NCBI GenBank assembly: GCA_039819115.1
Contig: JBCBST010000079.1
Location: forward strand, 1 to 14,945
DNA: 14,945 nt
Direction: 5' to 3'
Origin: JBCBST01 sp039819115
Lineage (GTDB): Bacteria > Bacteroidota > Rhodothermia > Balneolales > Balneolaceae
Shown here: piece by piece, positions 7,158 to 14,945 of the stretch
Position numbering within the stretch: the first letter of the stretch is position 1
Layout: each line of letters starts with the position of its first letter
The notes under the pieces: generated by a model
Database searches by the model: none
What the model was told of the DNA's origin: nothing
The model's input: the letters and a program-made list of their open reading frames with translations, nothing else
Translations under genes and position numbers: made by a program

Positions 7158-8074
7158 TGGTTAAGGGCAGAGTCTTGCGTTCTACAGGGAGCTGGTATTC
7201 TGTGGATGTCGGAGGACCAGACATCGTTAACAGCAGGTTGCCAGGCCGATTTCGGTTAGAGGGCAAAGAAGTAACAAATCCTATCGCTGTTGGAGACTGG
7301 GTGGATGTATCCATTAACGAGGATGAAACCGGTACAGTAGAACATATTTACGAGCGGGATAATTATATCACGCGTCAGGCTACTCATGGGCGCCGGGGAG
7401 AACATATCCTGGTGTCAAATATTGACCTGGCTTTTGTGGTACAGTCTATCCACCAACCTAAGCTAAAAACAGGGTTTATTGATCGGTTTTTAGTAACCTG
7501 TGAGGCCTATGATGTTCAGGGAGCTATTATCATCAATAAAATAGACCTGGCTAAGAAAAGCGACGCAGGTTTTGTGGAGGAACTTAAAGAGCTGTATGAA
7601 AATCTGGGCTACCCCGTATTTACGACCAGCATTACAGATTCATCCAGCATAGAAAACCTGAAAAAAGCGCTAAGAGGTAAAACCAGTTCCTTTATCGGCC
7701 CTTCCGGGGTAGGTAAGACCAGCCTGTTAAACACCATCGATGACCAGTTTGACTTTAAAGTTGGTGAAGTATCCGGCTATTCCGGTAAAGGGAAACACAC
7801 CACTACGTTTGCCACCCTGATTCCTATTTCTGATGGAGGCTACCTCGTAGATACTCCCGGAATTCGTGAATTTGGATTAGTGAACATTGAACCCTGGGAG
7901 CTTTCCCTGTTTTTCCCGGAAATGCTGGAACCCCGCCAGCAGTGCAGGTTTAACAACTGCACACATGTTCACGAACCGGGATGTGGAGTTATACAAGCAT
8001 TTGAACGGGGAGAAATTGATGCGGATCGATACAATAGTTACCTGAATATGCTGGAATCGCTAAGCGGCTCTTAA
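7157..8074 (+). CDS. rsgA: Ribosome small-subunit maturation GTPase RsgA
   Basis: RsgA (YjeQ/YloQ) is a circularly permuted GTPase that binds the 30S subunit late in assembly, checks the decoding centre and releases RbfA on GTP hydrolysis. The 305-residue length is normal. An N-terminal OB-fold (about 1-70, with VGDWVDV) is followed by GTPase motifs in permuted order: G4 NKID (127-130), G1 GPSGVGKTS (181-189), G2 around the KHTTT threonines (213-217) and G3 DTPG (232-235). The C-terminal zinc site is intact: Cys263, Cys268, His270 and Cys276 in CRFNNCTHVHEPGC. Its ATG shares the last base of the ECF sigma stop (TAATG), so the two are translationally coupled, with AAAGGG a few bases upstream as a possible ribosome-binding site. 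Confidence 0.96.
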   Translation: MVKGRVLRSTGSWYSVDVGGPDIVNSRLPGRFRLEGKEVTNPIAVGDWVDVSINEDETGTVEHIYERDNYITRQATHGRRGEHILVSNIDLAFVVQSIHQPKLKTGFIDRFLVTCEAYDVQGAIIINKIDLAKKSDAGFVEELKELYENLGYPVFTTSITDSSSIENLKKALRGKTSSFIGPSGVGKTSLLNTIDDQFDFKVGEVSGYSGKGKHTTTFATLIPISDGGYLVDTPGIREFGLVNIEPWELSLFFPEMLEPRQQCRFNNCTHVHEPGCGVIQAFERGEIDADRYNSYLNMLESLSGS

Positions 8075-8175
8075 GCATAAAACCAACCATCGGCGCAAGG
8101 AACCACCTCCGGAACAAAACGCACATTATGTCTGTAAGACCTTTCATTGTATTGTGAGTTATTGGTTTAAATGCA

Positions 8176-8183
8176 GATATTTG
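8176..8183 (+). promoter_or_regulatory. Candidate -7 element for the DUF6588 gene
   Basis: GATATTTG resembles TAnnTTTG at the A and TTTG positions. A TTG (8152-8154) lies 21 bases upstream, two more than the preferred spacing. The start of transcription would be about 20 bases before the ATG at 8211. The rest of the 136-base gap after rsgA (8075-8210) shows nothing recognisable. Confidence 0.25.
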
Positions 8184-8210
8184 ATCGAAACCATCACTAA
8201 CTTTTTTATA

Positions 8211-9185
8211 ATGAATCGTTTCTCTCCTATTCGCCGGGTAGCATTGGCGCTCTTACTTGCACTGTTCTCGCTCCCTGCTTTTGCACAGCTGGATGCTATT
8301 GAAGACTTCCTCGCTGCGGGTGAAGCCAACATCACTGAACTTACACGGGCCTATTTAGCCCCGTTACCAACCGGACTTAGTACCGCATTAAACTCCGGAT
8401 GGACTACAAAAGCAGCCCCTACCAAAACATTAGGTTTCAGCCTTCAGTTTAGGGTGGCTGCATCGGCCGTACCTAGTGGAGACCAAACGTTCGATGCCCG
8501 GGAATTGAATCTGACGGGTATTACGGTTAGCGGAGTGGAATCGAACACCTTACTTGGAGACTCTGATGCCGGACAGACCCTTACCGTAGATGGAACGGGT
8601 GCATCATTCAGCATACCGGAAGGTACAGGAGTACCCATCGTTCCCCTGCCTATCATCCAGGGTAATGTGGGACTCATTAAAAAAACAGATTTAACCCTGC
8701 GTTATACCCCTGAAACCGATTTGGGAGACTATGGCGATGTGTCTGTATTTGGTGCTGCTATTAAGCATGATGTAAATCAGTATTTACCTGCAGGAAAACT
8801 ACTTCCGGTAGATATTTCTGTTATGGCCGCATTCACCCAGGTTAACATGAATGCGAACCTCTCTGGTGACGGTCAACGAGTGGAAACCACCACGAATGCG
8901 TTCGTATTCAACGCATTGGTTGGCAAGACACTGCCTTTCCTATCAGCTTACGGTGGTCTAGGATTTCAAACGGGTAACTTCCAGGTGGATATGGTGGGAC
9001 AATATGACTTAGGTGCCGGACAGTCGATTACCGACCCCGTTTCATACGATGATAACAGTGATGCTGTTGTACATGCTCTTGCGGGCGCGCAATTCAAGCT
9101 CGGTTTTTTCCGCATCTTTTTAGAAGGTACCGCATCTAACTACTTCACCATTAACGGTGGTATTGGGTTAGGCTTCAGAAACTAA
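8211..9185 (+). CDS. Exported DUF6588-type protein, probable outer-membrane beta-barrel
   Basis: This 324-residue protein starts with a clear signal peptide (MNRFSPIRR, a hydrophobic core LALLLALFSLPA, then cut at AFA|Q, 25|26). Residues 31-76 (AGEANITELTRAYLAPLPTG, NSGW, TKTLGFSLQF) match my memory of DUF6588, a family of unknown function in Bacteroidota. The rest alternates hydrophobic and polar residues, as in membrane beta-strands, and ends in GGIGLGFRN, like the last strand of an outer-membrane protein; a barrel is inference. The frame stays open upstream to a GTG at 8154, but the ATG at 8211 places the signal peptide at the N-terminus and is much more likely. The gene follows rsgA by 136 bases and probably has its own promoter. 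It is closed by the strong terminator at 9222-9258. Confidence 0.82.
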   Translation: MNRFSPIRRVALALLLALFSLPAFAQLDAIEDFLAAGEANITELTRAYLAPLPTGLSTALNSGWTTKAAPTKTLGFSLQFRVAASAVPSGDQTFDARELNLTGITVSGVESNTLLGDSDAGQTLTVDGTGASFSIPEGTGVPIVPLPIIQGNVGLIKKTDLTLRYTPETDLGDYGDVSVFGAAIKHDVNQYLPAGKLLPVDISVMAAFTQVNMNANLSGDGQRVETTTNAFVFNALVGKTLPFLSAYGGLGFQTGNFQVDMVGQYDLGAGQSITDPVSYDDNSDAVVHALAGAQFKLGFFRIFLEGTASNYFTINGGIGLGFRN

Positions 9186-9221
9186 GAGGCACTCTATCTA
9201 TTCTTTTTAAAAAAAGAGCAT

Positions 9222-9258
9222 AAAAAAACCCGCTTATGATAATCATAGCGGGTTTTTT
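9222..9258. terminator. Strong bidirectional Rho-independent terminator
   Basis: AAAAAACCCGCT (9223-9234) pairs perfectly with AGCGGGTTTTTT (9247-9258); ATGAT/ATCAT can extend the stem inward after one bulged base. The stem is GC-rich at its core and flanked by an A tract on one side and a T tract on the other, so it should work in both directions. It serves the DUF6588 gene on the + strand and the rpoD gene on the minus strand, which converge here. Confidence 0.93.
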
Positions 9259-9288
9259 ATTTCCGAAAACAATGGTTGCCTGCTCAGC

Positions 9289-10143
9289 TTAGCCGAGATA
9301 AGCCCTCAGAGCAGCACTTCTGTTGTGATGGCGTAGTTTACGCAGCGCCTTCTCTTTAATTTGCCGAACACGCTCTCGTGTTAAGTCAAACCGCTCACCA
9401 ATCTCTTCCAGGGTAAGCGAATGCTCTCTTCCGATCCCAAAATAAAGTCGGATTACTTCGGCTTCTCGCTTGGTAAGCTTGGAGAGTGCCCGTTCAATTT
9501 CCACCTTCAGGGACTCACCCATTAAATCGAAATCCGGATTGGGAATTTCTTCATTTTCCAGAACGTCAAGGAGACGGTTGTCTTCACCTTGTGCAAACGG
9601 AGCATCCATCGAGAGGTGACGACCCGATATTTTCAATGTGTCGGCAACTTCGCCCACTGTCATTTCGAGACTTTCAGCCAGTTCATGGGCAGAAGGTACT
9701 CGTTCATACTCCTGCTCCAGTTTGGAGAGCTCTTTACCAATTTTGTTGAGGGCACCTACACGGTTTAACGGGAGGCGGACAATACGGCTTTGCTCCGCTA
9801 GAGCCTGTAAAATAGATTGACGAATCCACCATACCGCGTAGGAAATAAACTTGAATCCCCTGGTTTCATCAAAACGTTTAGCTGCTTTGATTAAACCCAG
9901 GTTACCCTCGTTAATCAAATCTCCCAGGGAAAGCCCCTGGTTTTGATATTGCTTAGCCACCGATACCACAAAACGAAGGTTTGCCTTCGTTAGATCCTCA
10001 AGGGCGCGTTGGCTGCCTTTCTGGATCTCCTTGGCCAGACGCACTTCATCATCGGGTGTGATAAGTTTTTCCTTTCCGATTTCATGAAGATAACGATCTA
10101 AAGACTCGGACTCGCGAGTTGAAATTCCTGAACTTTTAGCCAC
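9289..10143 (-). CDS. rpoD: Primary RNA polymerase sigma factor, short Bacteroidota-type RpoD/SigA
   Basis: This is the housekeeping sigma-70 of the short form (284 residues): region 1.1 and the large non-conserved insert of proteobacterial RpoD are missing, as is usual in Bacteroidota and relatives. Region 1.2 (about 11-43) begins RESESLDRYLHEIG. Region 2 (about 50-120) has ANLRFVVSVAKQYQ, LINEGNLGLIKAAKRFD and FKFISYAVWWIRQSI, including the aromatic residues that melt the -10. Region 3 (about 130-200) has RVPSAHELAE and GRHLSMDAP. Region 4 (about 215-275) has the helix-turn-helix LTLEEIGERFDLTRERVRQI (243-262). The start is GTG: the in-frame codon two triplets upstream is a stop (TAA), and the next Met is at 161, after region 2. 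The message is probably monocistronic, closed by the terminator at 9222-9258. Confidence 0.94.
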   Translation of the reverse strand: MAKSSGISTRESESLDRYLHEIGKEKLITPDDEVRLAKEIQKGSQRALEDLTKANLRFVVSVAKQYQNQGLSLGDLINEGNLGLIKAAKRFDETRGFKFISYAVWWIRQSILQALAEQSRIVRLPLNRVGALNKIGKELSKLEQEYERVPSAHELAESLEMTVGEVADTLKISGRHLSMDAPFAQGEDNRLLDVLENEEIPNPDFDLMGESLKVEIERALSKLTKREAEVIRLYFGIGREHSLTLEEIGERFDLTRERVRQIKEKALRKLRHHNRSAALRAYLG

Positions 10144-10181
10144 AGATTACTCTTGGTTTAATGAAAAATTGGTCATAAAAA

Positions 10182-10257
10182 CGAGGCGAGATGCTCAGGG
10201 GATTAAGCTGTTGCGGTACTACTTGGCGTATTCAGCTTCTATTAGATCCATGCCTCG
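10182..10257 (-). other. Nested inverted repeats in the probable rpoD leader
   Basis: Three inverted repeats nest inside one another in the 177-base gap between deoB and rpoD: CGAGGC (10182-10187) with GCCTCG (10252-10257), GGAT (10200-10203) with ATCC (10246-10249), and AAGCTG (10205-10210) with CAGCTT (10233-10238). They could form one interrupted hairpin with a 22-base loop in the rpoD transcript. There is no T tract on either side, so it is not an intrinsic terminator. The rest of the gap holds no clear promoter. Chance occurrence is possible. Confidence 0.25.
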
Positions 10258-10320
10258 AACTGATAAACGGCGTAAGATACGAGTAATTATCTTTTTTCTG
10301 AAATCGTGAGTATGCAATAG

Positions 10321-11487
10321 TTAAAAACTAATAAAACGCTCTCCCTGAAAAGAGTGCGGCACTCCAAAGAAATCTGCAATAGAAACGGCGATATCAGCAA
10401 ACGTGTCGCGCGTACCTAAGTTAGTGGATAAGGCCGATGATCCGGGAAACACAAGCAAAGGAGTGAATTCCCTGGAATGGTCAGTACTGGATGAACACGG
10501 ATCGTTGCCATGATCGCCTGTAATGATGAGAAGGTCTCCCTCCTTTACTTTAGAGATGATAGCGGGTATGGCCAGGTCAAATTCCTTCAGGCTCCCTGCA
10601 TATCCTTCGGGATCAAGCCGGTGACCATACAGCTGATCGGTATCGATCAGATTTACAAATACGAAGCTATTCTCCACCGCAGACATGCAGCTAAGAAGTT
10701 GTGAAATACCCTCCGCATTGGTTTTAGTGCGTCTGAACTGGCTAAACCCTTGTTCAGCAAATAAGTCAATGATCTTACCGATCGAATAGGTCTTGACCCC
10801 GTTATCATACAATAGTTGTATAAGATTATCTTTAGGCGGAACCAGGGAGAAATCGTGCCTGTCATCGTTTAACCGGGTAAATATACCTGGTTCTCCGGTA
10901 AAAGGACGGGCAATTACCCGGCCAACGGCATGATCTCCAATCATAACCTCGTTCCTGGCAAATTCACACCATTCATACAGTTTTTTGACTGATGTCACCG
11001 CATCATGACAGGCTATTTGAAATACACTATCTGCCGAGGTATAGACGATGGGATGGGATGTGGAAAGGTGTTCTTCTCCAAAATCAGCAATAACCTGGGT
11101 TCCTGAATATGGAAGATTACACAGCACCGATTCAACGCCAATTCCCTCACAAAATGCCTCAATCACTTCATTTGGAAATCCGTAGGGATAGGTAGGGAAC
11201 GGTTTTTCCAGGTGAATACCTGCTATTTCCCAATGTCCGGTCGTGGAATCCTTCCCGGCAGATCGTTCCCGTAGTTTCCCTGTTGCTGTTAAAGGCTCAC
11301 TGTTTGGTGCAACAGATGGTAATGGGATGATATTTCCAAGGCCCAGTTTCTGGAAATTGGGGAGTTGCACTCCGGTTTGTTTACTGACATGACCAAGCGT
11401 ATTCATGTCCTCGTCACCATACAGGTGAGCATCTTCCTGAGCGCCCACTCCGAGGCCGTCAATTATTATGAGATAGCAATTACCCAT
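10321..11487 (-). CDS. deoB: Phosphopentomutase DeoB
   Basis: DeoB interconverts ribose (or deoxyribose) 1-phosphate and 5-phosphate, linking nucleoside salvage to the pentose phosphate pathway. It is a manganese enzyme of the alkaline phosphatase superfamily. The 388-residue length is normal. Metal ligands known from the Bacillus enzyme are all present: Asp10 (IIIDGLGVG), Asp284 and His289 (DTDQLYGHR), Asp325 and His326 (ITGDHGNDP) and His337 (STDHSREFTP). The phosphorylated threonine lies in GKDSTTGHWE (78-87). The cap domain spans roughly 95-220. Its ATG shares a base with the stop of the upstream GAF-domain gene (TGATG), so the two are co-translated. No purine-nucleoside phosphorylase or cytidine deaminase gene is nearby, so this is not a classic deo operon. 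Confidence 0.96.
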   Translation of the reverse strand: MGNCYLIIIDGLGVGAQEDAHLYGDEDMNTLGHVSKQTGVQLPNFQKLGLGNIIPLPSVAPNSEPLTATGKLRERSAGKDSTTGHWEIAGIHLEKPFPTYPYGFPNEVIEAFCEGIGVESVLCNLPYSGTQVIADFGEEHLSTSHPIVYTSADSVFQIACHDAVTSVKKLYEWCEFARNEVMIGDHAVGRVIARPFTGEPGIFTRLNDDRHDFSLVPPKDNLIQLLYDNGVKTYSIGKIIDLFAEQGFSQFRRTKTNAEGISQLLSCMSAVENSFVFVNLIDTDQLYGHRLDPEGYAGSLKEFDLAIPAIISKVKEGDLLIITGDHGNDPCSSSTDHSREFTPLLVFPGSSALSTNLGTRDTFADIAVSIADFFGVPHSFQGERFISF

Positions 11488-12950
11488 CAGGCTTCGAAGA
11501 AATCCAGCGCTTCGTTTTTTACCGCCTCGCTGAGGGCTCGTTTTGCTTTGTCCTGAATCATATAAGGGGTGCTCCCATCTGCTGTGATCTCGGTAAACCC
11601 TGCGCTAAATGAAGCATTTATTGTTGAGCCGCTACTCAATTTGAATCCATGTGCCAGCTTGGTTTTAATGCTGTCGATCCATCGCATAACCGCATCTTCC
11701 CGAGGCGACTGAATAAAAAAGGTGTACACATAATCAGAGTTATACCCTATAAAACCGGTTTCTCCATGGTGATTAGGATTCAAAAAACGAACAAAATCAG
11801 TCTGGATATGCTGTAGCTCTTCCAGCCGGAATTTAGTGCGTAAACCGGAAATATCATCCGGGCTAACAAATCCGAACCAGGTGCGGGTTTCGTCTCCTTG
11901 TTGGGCCCGATACAACGCCCGGGCAATATTCTGTTCCCACATTTCCGATACAAAAGCTCCAAACTGTTCGGTAAGCATGTCGTTAATCATGCCTGATTTC
12001 TTCATGACCGACTGTATGCTTAACCCAGCAACCCGGGCCAGATTTGAAAGTTTGTGCTGTGTGGATTCCTTAAAAGTAAGGGGATCATTATCGTAGGCAA
12101 CCACAACGGCCTGGCGGCGATCGTGTATGAGAACAGGCATTGCATAGCTGGCACCATTCGTATGTATTTCCTGGGAAGAAATGCGCCTTGGACTATTGTT
12201 AAAATGCATAGAAAAGATAGGATGACCTTTTTCAAGGGCATCATAAGCCAGCGATTTTTCTTCCATCTGAAGCCCCAGCCTGGGCGGTGCAATCGCATCC
12301 CGTGCGGTAAGGGCCACATTCCAGGTATCCATTCCTGAGCACAGGAGTGAAACGCCACCATTGGGTACCAGGCGTTGCATCTCATCAACCATACGTGCCA
12401 GCAATTCCACCCGGTGACTGCGGTAGTCGATATGATTCAGGGAATCTTCGTAAGCATCCCATTCCTTTTGCTGTTCATGCAAGTCCACAATTTCCAGGTA
12501 GGTATCCAGCACATTCACCAATGCATTGTTATAGGCATGAATGGACTCCGTAATGGCTGACTCGCTAATTTCGTGTTCAGACTCAAGGATGGTTAATGCT
12601 ACGGTCTCACCCTTACTTATGAATGGAATAATCAGGATACTTTGTGCCTGAACAAAATCGAAATAGTGGGATAATTTCCCCTTTTGTACATCGGTGCCAA
12701 CCTTCAGCTGAACCGGTTGTTCAATAGCTTTATAAGCATCCAGGTAATGCAGGCGAAATTCCACCCGATCCCTGAACATCACATTAGGCAGATTCGTACT
12801 GTTGCACTCCCAGACAAATTGCTCGCGTGCATGATTTACCCAGCACATGTAGGCGAGCTCAACCCCGGTCGATGCCCGTAATAGCTTTACTAAATCCTCG
12901 ATAATCTGCTTGAACTCACGAAGGGCTTTATCTTGCCGATCTAATGCCAT
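11487..12950 (-). CDS. GAF-domain protein with degenerate GGDEF-like C-terminus
   Basis: No named family is recognised. From the ATG at 12950 the protein has 487 residues, is soluble and has no signal peptide. Residues about 1-155 look like a first GAF sensor domain (VELAYMCWVNHAREQFVWEC and SILIIPFISKGETVALTIL). A helix (150-190) leads to a second GAF-like region (about 180-315, VPNGGVSLLCSG and ASYAMPVLIHDRRQAVVVAYD). The C-terminal region (about 355-487) has the outline of a GGDEF domain: TWFGFVSPDDISGL, then GYNSDYVY (402-409) where RxGGDEF is expected, INASFSAGF (444-452) like the late TxSxG strand, and DKAKRALSEAVKNE like the final ADxALYxAK helix. With the signature lost it should not make cyclic di-GMP. 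The stop overlaps the deoB start. An in-frame TTG at 13004 would add 18 residues; I prefer the ATG. Confidence 0.75.
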   Translation of the reverse strand: MALDRQDKALREFKQIIEDLVKLLRASTGVELAYMCWVNHAREQFVWECNSTNLPNVMFRDRVEFRLHYLDAYKAIEQPVQLKVGTDVQKGKLSHYFDFVQAQSILIIPFISKGETVALTILESEHEISESAITESIHAYNNALVNVLDTYLEIVDLHEQQKEWDAYEDSLNHIDYRSHRVELLARMVDEMQRLVPNGGVSLLCSGMDTWNVALTARDAIAPPRLGLQMEEKSLAYDALEKGHPIFSMHFNNSPRRISSQEIHTNGASYAMPVLIHDRRQAVVVAYDNDPLTFKESTQHKLSNLARVAGLSIQSVMKKSGMINDMLTEQFGAFVSEMWEQNIARALYRAQQGDETRTWFGFVSPDDISGLRTKFRLEELQHIQTDFVRFLNPNHHGETGFIGYNSDYVYTFFIQSPREDAVMRWIDSIKTKLAHGFKLSSGSTINASFSAGFTEITADGSTPYMIQDKAKRALSEAVKNEALDFFEA

Positions 12951-13077
12951 GTATGATGTATATGATTTTGTTCCCGGGGTTGAAAATCTGGTTTTTGAGC
13001 CCAAAAAGCTAATGAAGGTACCACGGCACTACCCGGAACCGTTCATGATGCAGGCAGATCTGTTCTTTAGTCTTCGG

Positions 13078-14859
13078 TTAGTGATCAGCCAGCGTCTCTG
13101 CTTCCTCGATCATACGCTCAAACGAAGCCAGTCCTTTTTTCCAGAAATCAGGATCAGTGATGTCTAACCCCATCTTGGCTACGAGTTCGTGCGGCCATTC
13201 TGAACCACCGGCTCCAAGCAATTCCAGGTAACGGTCTGCAAATCCGTCTGGCTGGCGGGTATACTCTTCGTACAAGGCGAGAACCAGTAACTCTCCAAAC
13301 GCATAGGCATATACATATCCCGGGGTATGAAGAAAATGAGGGATGTAGCTCCACCATAAACCGTATTCATCGGTAAGAGACACAGAATCGCCATACAGCG
13401 CACGCTGCTGTTCCATCCAGAGCTCAGAAAACCGTTCTGTTGTTAATTCTCCTTCTTCCCGACGAGCGGTATGCATGGCATGTTCAAACCGGTTCATAGA
13501 AACCTGGCGGAATACAGTGGCAATCGTATCGTCAATCTTTCCGATAATAAGGGCCAGCTTCTCTTTGGGATCCGTTATTTCTTTCAGCAGGTTTTGGAAA
13601 ACCAGCATCTCTCCAAATACCGATGCTGTTTCAGCGGTGGTGAGCGGTGTCGACGATTGAAGCACCCCCTGCTGCCGGCTTAAATACTGATGCACTCCAT
13701 GCCCTAATTCATGTGCCAGCGTTTGGACATCACGAATCTTACCATCAAAATTCATGAACACGTACGGATGCGCTGAGGGCACCGTGCTTGCCGAATATGC
13801 TCCTCCTCTTTTTCCGGGTTTAATGGCGGCATCAATCCAGTTTTTATCAAAAAATTCCTGGGTTATGGCTCCCATTTCCGGATGAAAGTCCGTGTACGAT
13901 TCAAGCACCATAGCTTTGGCCTGTTCCCATGTAATTGTGGCTTCGTTTTGAGCAATAGGTGCATACCGATCGTAATCCTTCATCTCTTCTAATCCCAGAA
14001 GACGGCTTTTCAGCTTATAGTATCGTTGCACCAGCGGGTAACTGGAAGTAACGGCATCAATCAGAGCCTGTACAGTGGCTTCGTCCGTTTCGTTGGCCAG
14101 GTTACGGGACGATATCCACGATGGGTACTTTCGAAGTTTATCGTTCGTGCTTTTGTCGGCAAGTAACGTATTAAACACAAACGTAAGCGTCCGGCTCAAT
14201 TCGCCGAAGGTTTCCGACAAAGAAGCATGAGCACGTCGGCGAAGATCGCGATCAGATTCGTGTAACTTACTCAGAGCCTCTTGCTCGGTTAGCTGCTGCC
14301 CGTCCAGTTCAAACTTGGCTGCACCAAGGGTTTCATCAAAATAGCGCACCCATGCACTTCGACCGGTTACCGACTTGGCAGAAAGTACCTGCTCCTGCTT
14401 TTCTTCCAATACGTGCTCTTTATAGCGGCGAGAAGCCTCCAGGTAATGCTTGTAAAACCTGAGTTCTTCGCTTTCAATCAGTTCAAGTGCCTGCTCATCG
14501 GAAACCTGGAGCCATTCCACATCCAGGAATACCAGCTTTTGAGAAATCTCAGACCCAAGCTCATTCGATTCCTGCACCAATTTTCCAAATTCAGCATTGC
14601 CGGTATCGGTACTCCACTGCAGATAAGCAAACGAGCCTATTTTACCGGCGGTATCCTGGATACGCTCATACTCATCCATCATCGTTTTAAACGCTCCAGC
14701 CGAAAGCCCACTTATTTTGCCCCGATATTGTGCCGCAAACGCATCTGCATCCTTCAAAATCCTTGTTTTATCAGCTTGCAGTGCCGGATCATGAGTCGAT
14801 GAATACAGATCAGATAAGTCCCAGTTTATAGTTTCGGCGCCGGTAGTTGGTTTAGTCAT
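13078..14859 (-). CDS. pepF: M3-family oligoendopeptidase F
   Basis: PepF is a cytoplasmic zinc metallopeptidase that degrades oligopeptides of about 7-17 residues. The 593-residue length is typical. The N-terminal helical region (about 1-200) contains the oligopeptidase F domain (LLEASRRYKEHVLEE-like segment around 140-155, then KSVTGRSAWVRYFDE). The catalytic domain (about 200-580) has the zinc motif HELGH (383-387) in LAHELGHGVH, a likely third ligand Glu410 (TTAETASVFGE), and the substrate-loop signature PHFLHTPGYVYAYAFGELL near 515-535. No signal peptide is present. A GAGGA ribosome-binding site lies 9 bases upstream of the ATG. It precedes the GAF-deoB pair with 127 bases between stop and next ATG, so cotranscription is possible but unproven. 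The 86 bases upstream of it, to the window edge, are A/T-rich and presumably hold the promoter; I cannot pick a box. Confidence 0.94.
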   Translation of the reverse strand: MTKPTTGAETINWDLSDLYSSTHDPALQADKTRILKDADAFAAQYRGKISGLSAGAFKTMMDEYERIQDTAGKIGSFAYLQWSTDTGNAEFGKLVQESNELGSEISQKLVFLDVEWLQVSDEQALELIESEELRFYKHYLEASRRYKEHVLEEKQEQVLSAKSVTGRSAWVRYFDETLGAAKFELDGQQLTEQEALSKLHESDRDLRRRAHASLSETFGELSRTLTFVFNTLLADKSTNDKLRKYPSWISSRNLANETDEATVQALIDAVTSSYPLVQRYYKLKSRLLGLEEMKDYDRYAPIAQNEATITWEQAKAMVLESYTDFHPEMGAITQEFFDKNWIDAAIKPGKRGGAYSASTVPSAHPYVFMNFDGKIRDVQTLAHELGHGVHQYLSRQQGVLQSSTPLTTAETASVFGEMLVFQNLLKEITDPKEKLALIIGKIDDTIATVFRQVSMNRFEHAMHTARREEGELTTERFSELWMEQQRALYGDSVSLTDEYGLWWSYIPHFLHTPGYVYAYAFGELLVLALYEEYTRQPDGFADRYLELLGAGGSEWPHELVAKMGLDITDPDFWKKGLASFERMIEEAETLADH

Positions 14860-14868
14860 AGTGAATAG

Positions 14869-14873
14869 TCCTC
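14869..14873 (-). promoter_or_regulatory. Ribosome-binding site of pepF
   Basis: The minus strand reads GAGGA 9 bases before the ATG at 14859. It supports that start, in a genome where most starts here lack such a site. Confidence 0.6.
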
Positions 14874-14945
14874 AATTTTTGCTGAATATAACGTCAATAC
14901 CTTGTTTAAATCATCTTTTTAAAAGTCGATAAAAGGTATTTTCAA

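Noticed and set aside
8154..8210. GTG at 8154 as the start of the DUF6588 gene
   Set aside because: It would put 19 unrelated residues ahead of a clear signal peptide that begins at the ATG 8211.
12951..13004. TTG at 13004 as the start of the GAF-domain gene
   Set aside because: No Shine-Dalgarno sequence, and the extra 18 residues look like non-domain sequence. The ATG at 12950 is simpler, though not proven.
13017..13040. Imperfect hairpin (GGTACC/GGAACC arms) downstream of pepF
   Set aside because: Several mismatches break the stem and no T tract follows directly, so I do not call a terminator.
14413..14802. 129-codon open frame on the + strand opposite pepF
   Set aside because: Antisense shadow of a well-supported gene, with no recognisable motif or ribosome-binding site.

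Overview
The window is an ordinary-looking chromosomal stretch of a Gram-negative bacterium of the Bacteroidota/Balneolota/Rhodothermota kind. The evidence is a short primary sigma factor without region 1.1, a DUF6588-type exported protein, an ECF sigma factor of the Bacteroidota type, start regions that mostly lack a clear Shine-Dalgarno sequence, and at least one TAnnTTTG-like -7 element. The exact phylum is an inference; Balneolota is my best guess. I see no insertion sequence, phage gene, tRNA, rRNA or CRISPR array, and no gap between genes exceeds about 180 bases.

Left end (1-1329): the 3' end of one gene and a complete second gene, 18 bases apart on the + strand, encode related proteins built from 30-residue helical-looking repeats. 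The complete one is a membrane-anchored protein with eight repeats. It converges on an MsbA-like ABC exporter (1349-3133, minus).

Middle (3246-5630): a compact + strand operon of nfeD and two tandem SPFH (stomatin/prohibitin-like) genes, a membrane-microdomain module with a duplicated scaffold. It converges on an exported M23 metallopeptidase (5715-6536, minus). Divergent from that peptidase, with overlapping candidate promoters, is an ECF sigma factor gene whose stop codon overlaps the start of rsgA, the 30S-maturation GTPase. An exported DUF6588-type protein follows, and a strong bidirectional terminator separates it from the rpoD-type primary sigma gene on the minus strand.

Right end (minus strand): phosphopentomutase deoB is translationally coupled (TGATG overlap) to an upstream gene for a protein with two GAF-like regions and a C-terminal domain that looks like a GGDEF domain with its signature lost. 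Upstream of that pair is an M3-family oligoendopeptidase F, whose ribosome-binding site lies just inside the right edge.

Points most worth follow-up are the tandem 30-residue repeat paralogues, the GAF/degenerate-GGDEF protein coupled to deoB, the ECF sigma-rsgA coupling without an anti-sigma gene, and a nested inverted-repeat structure in the rpoD leader. I do not see a clear-cut new defence or biosynthetic system.
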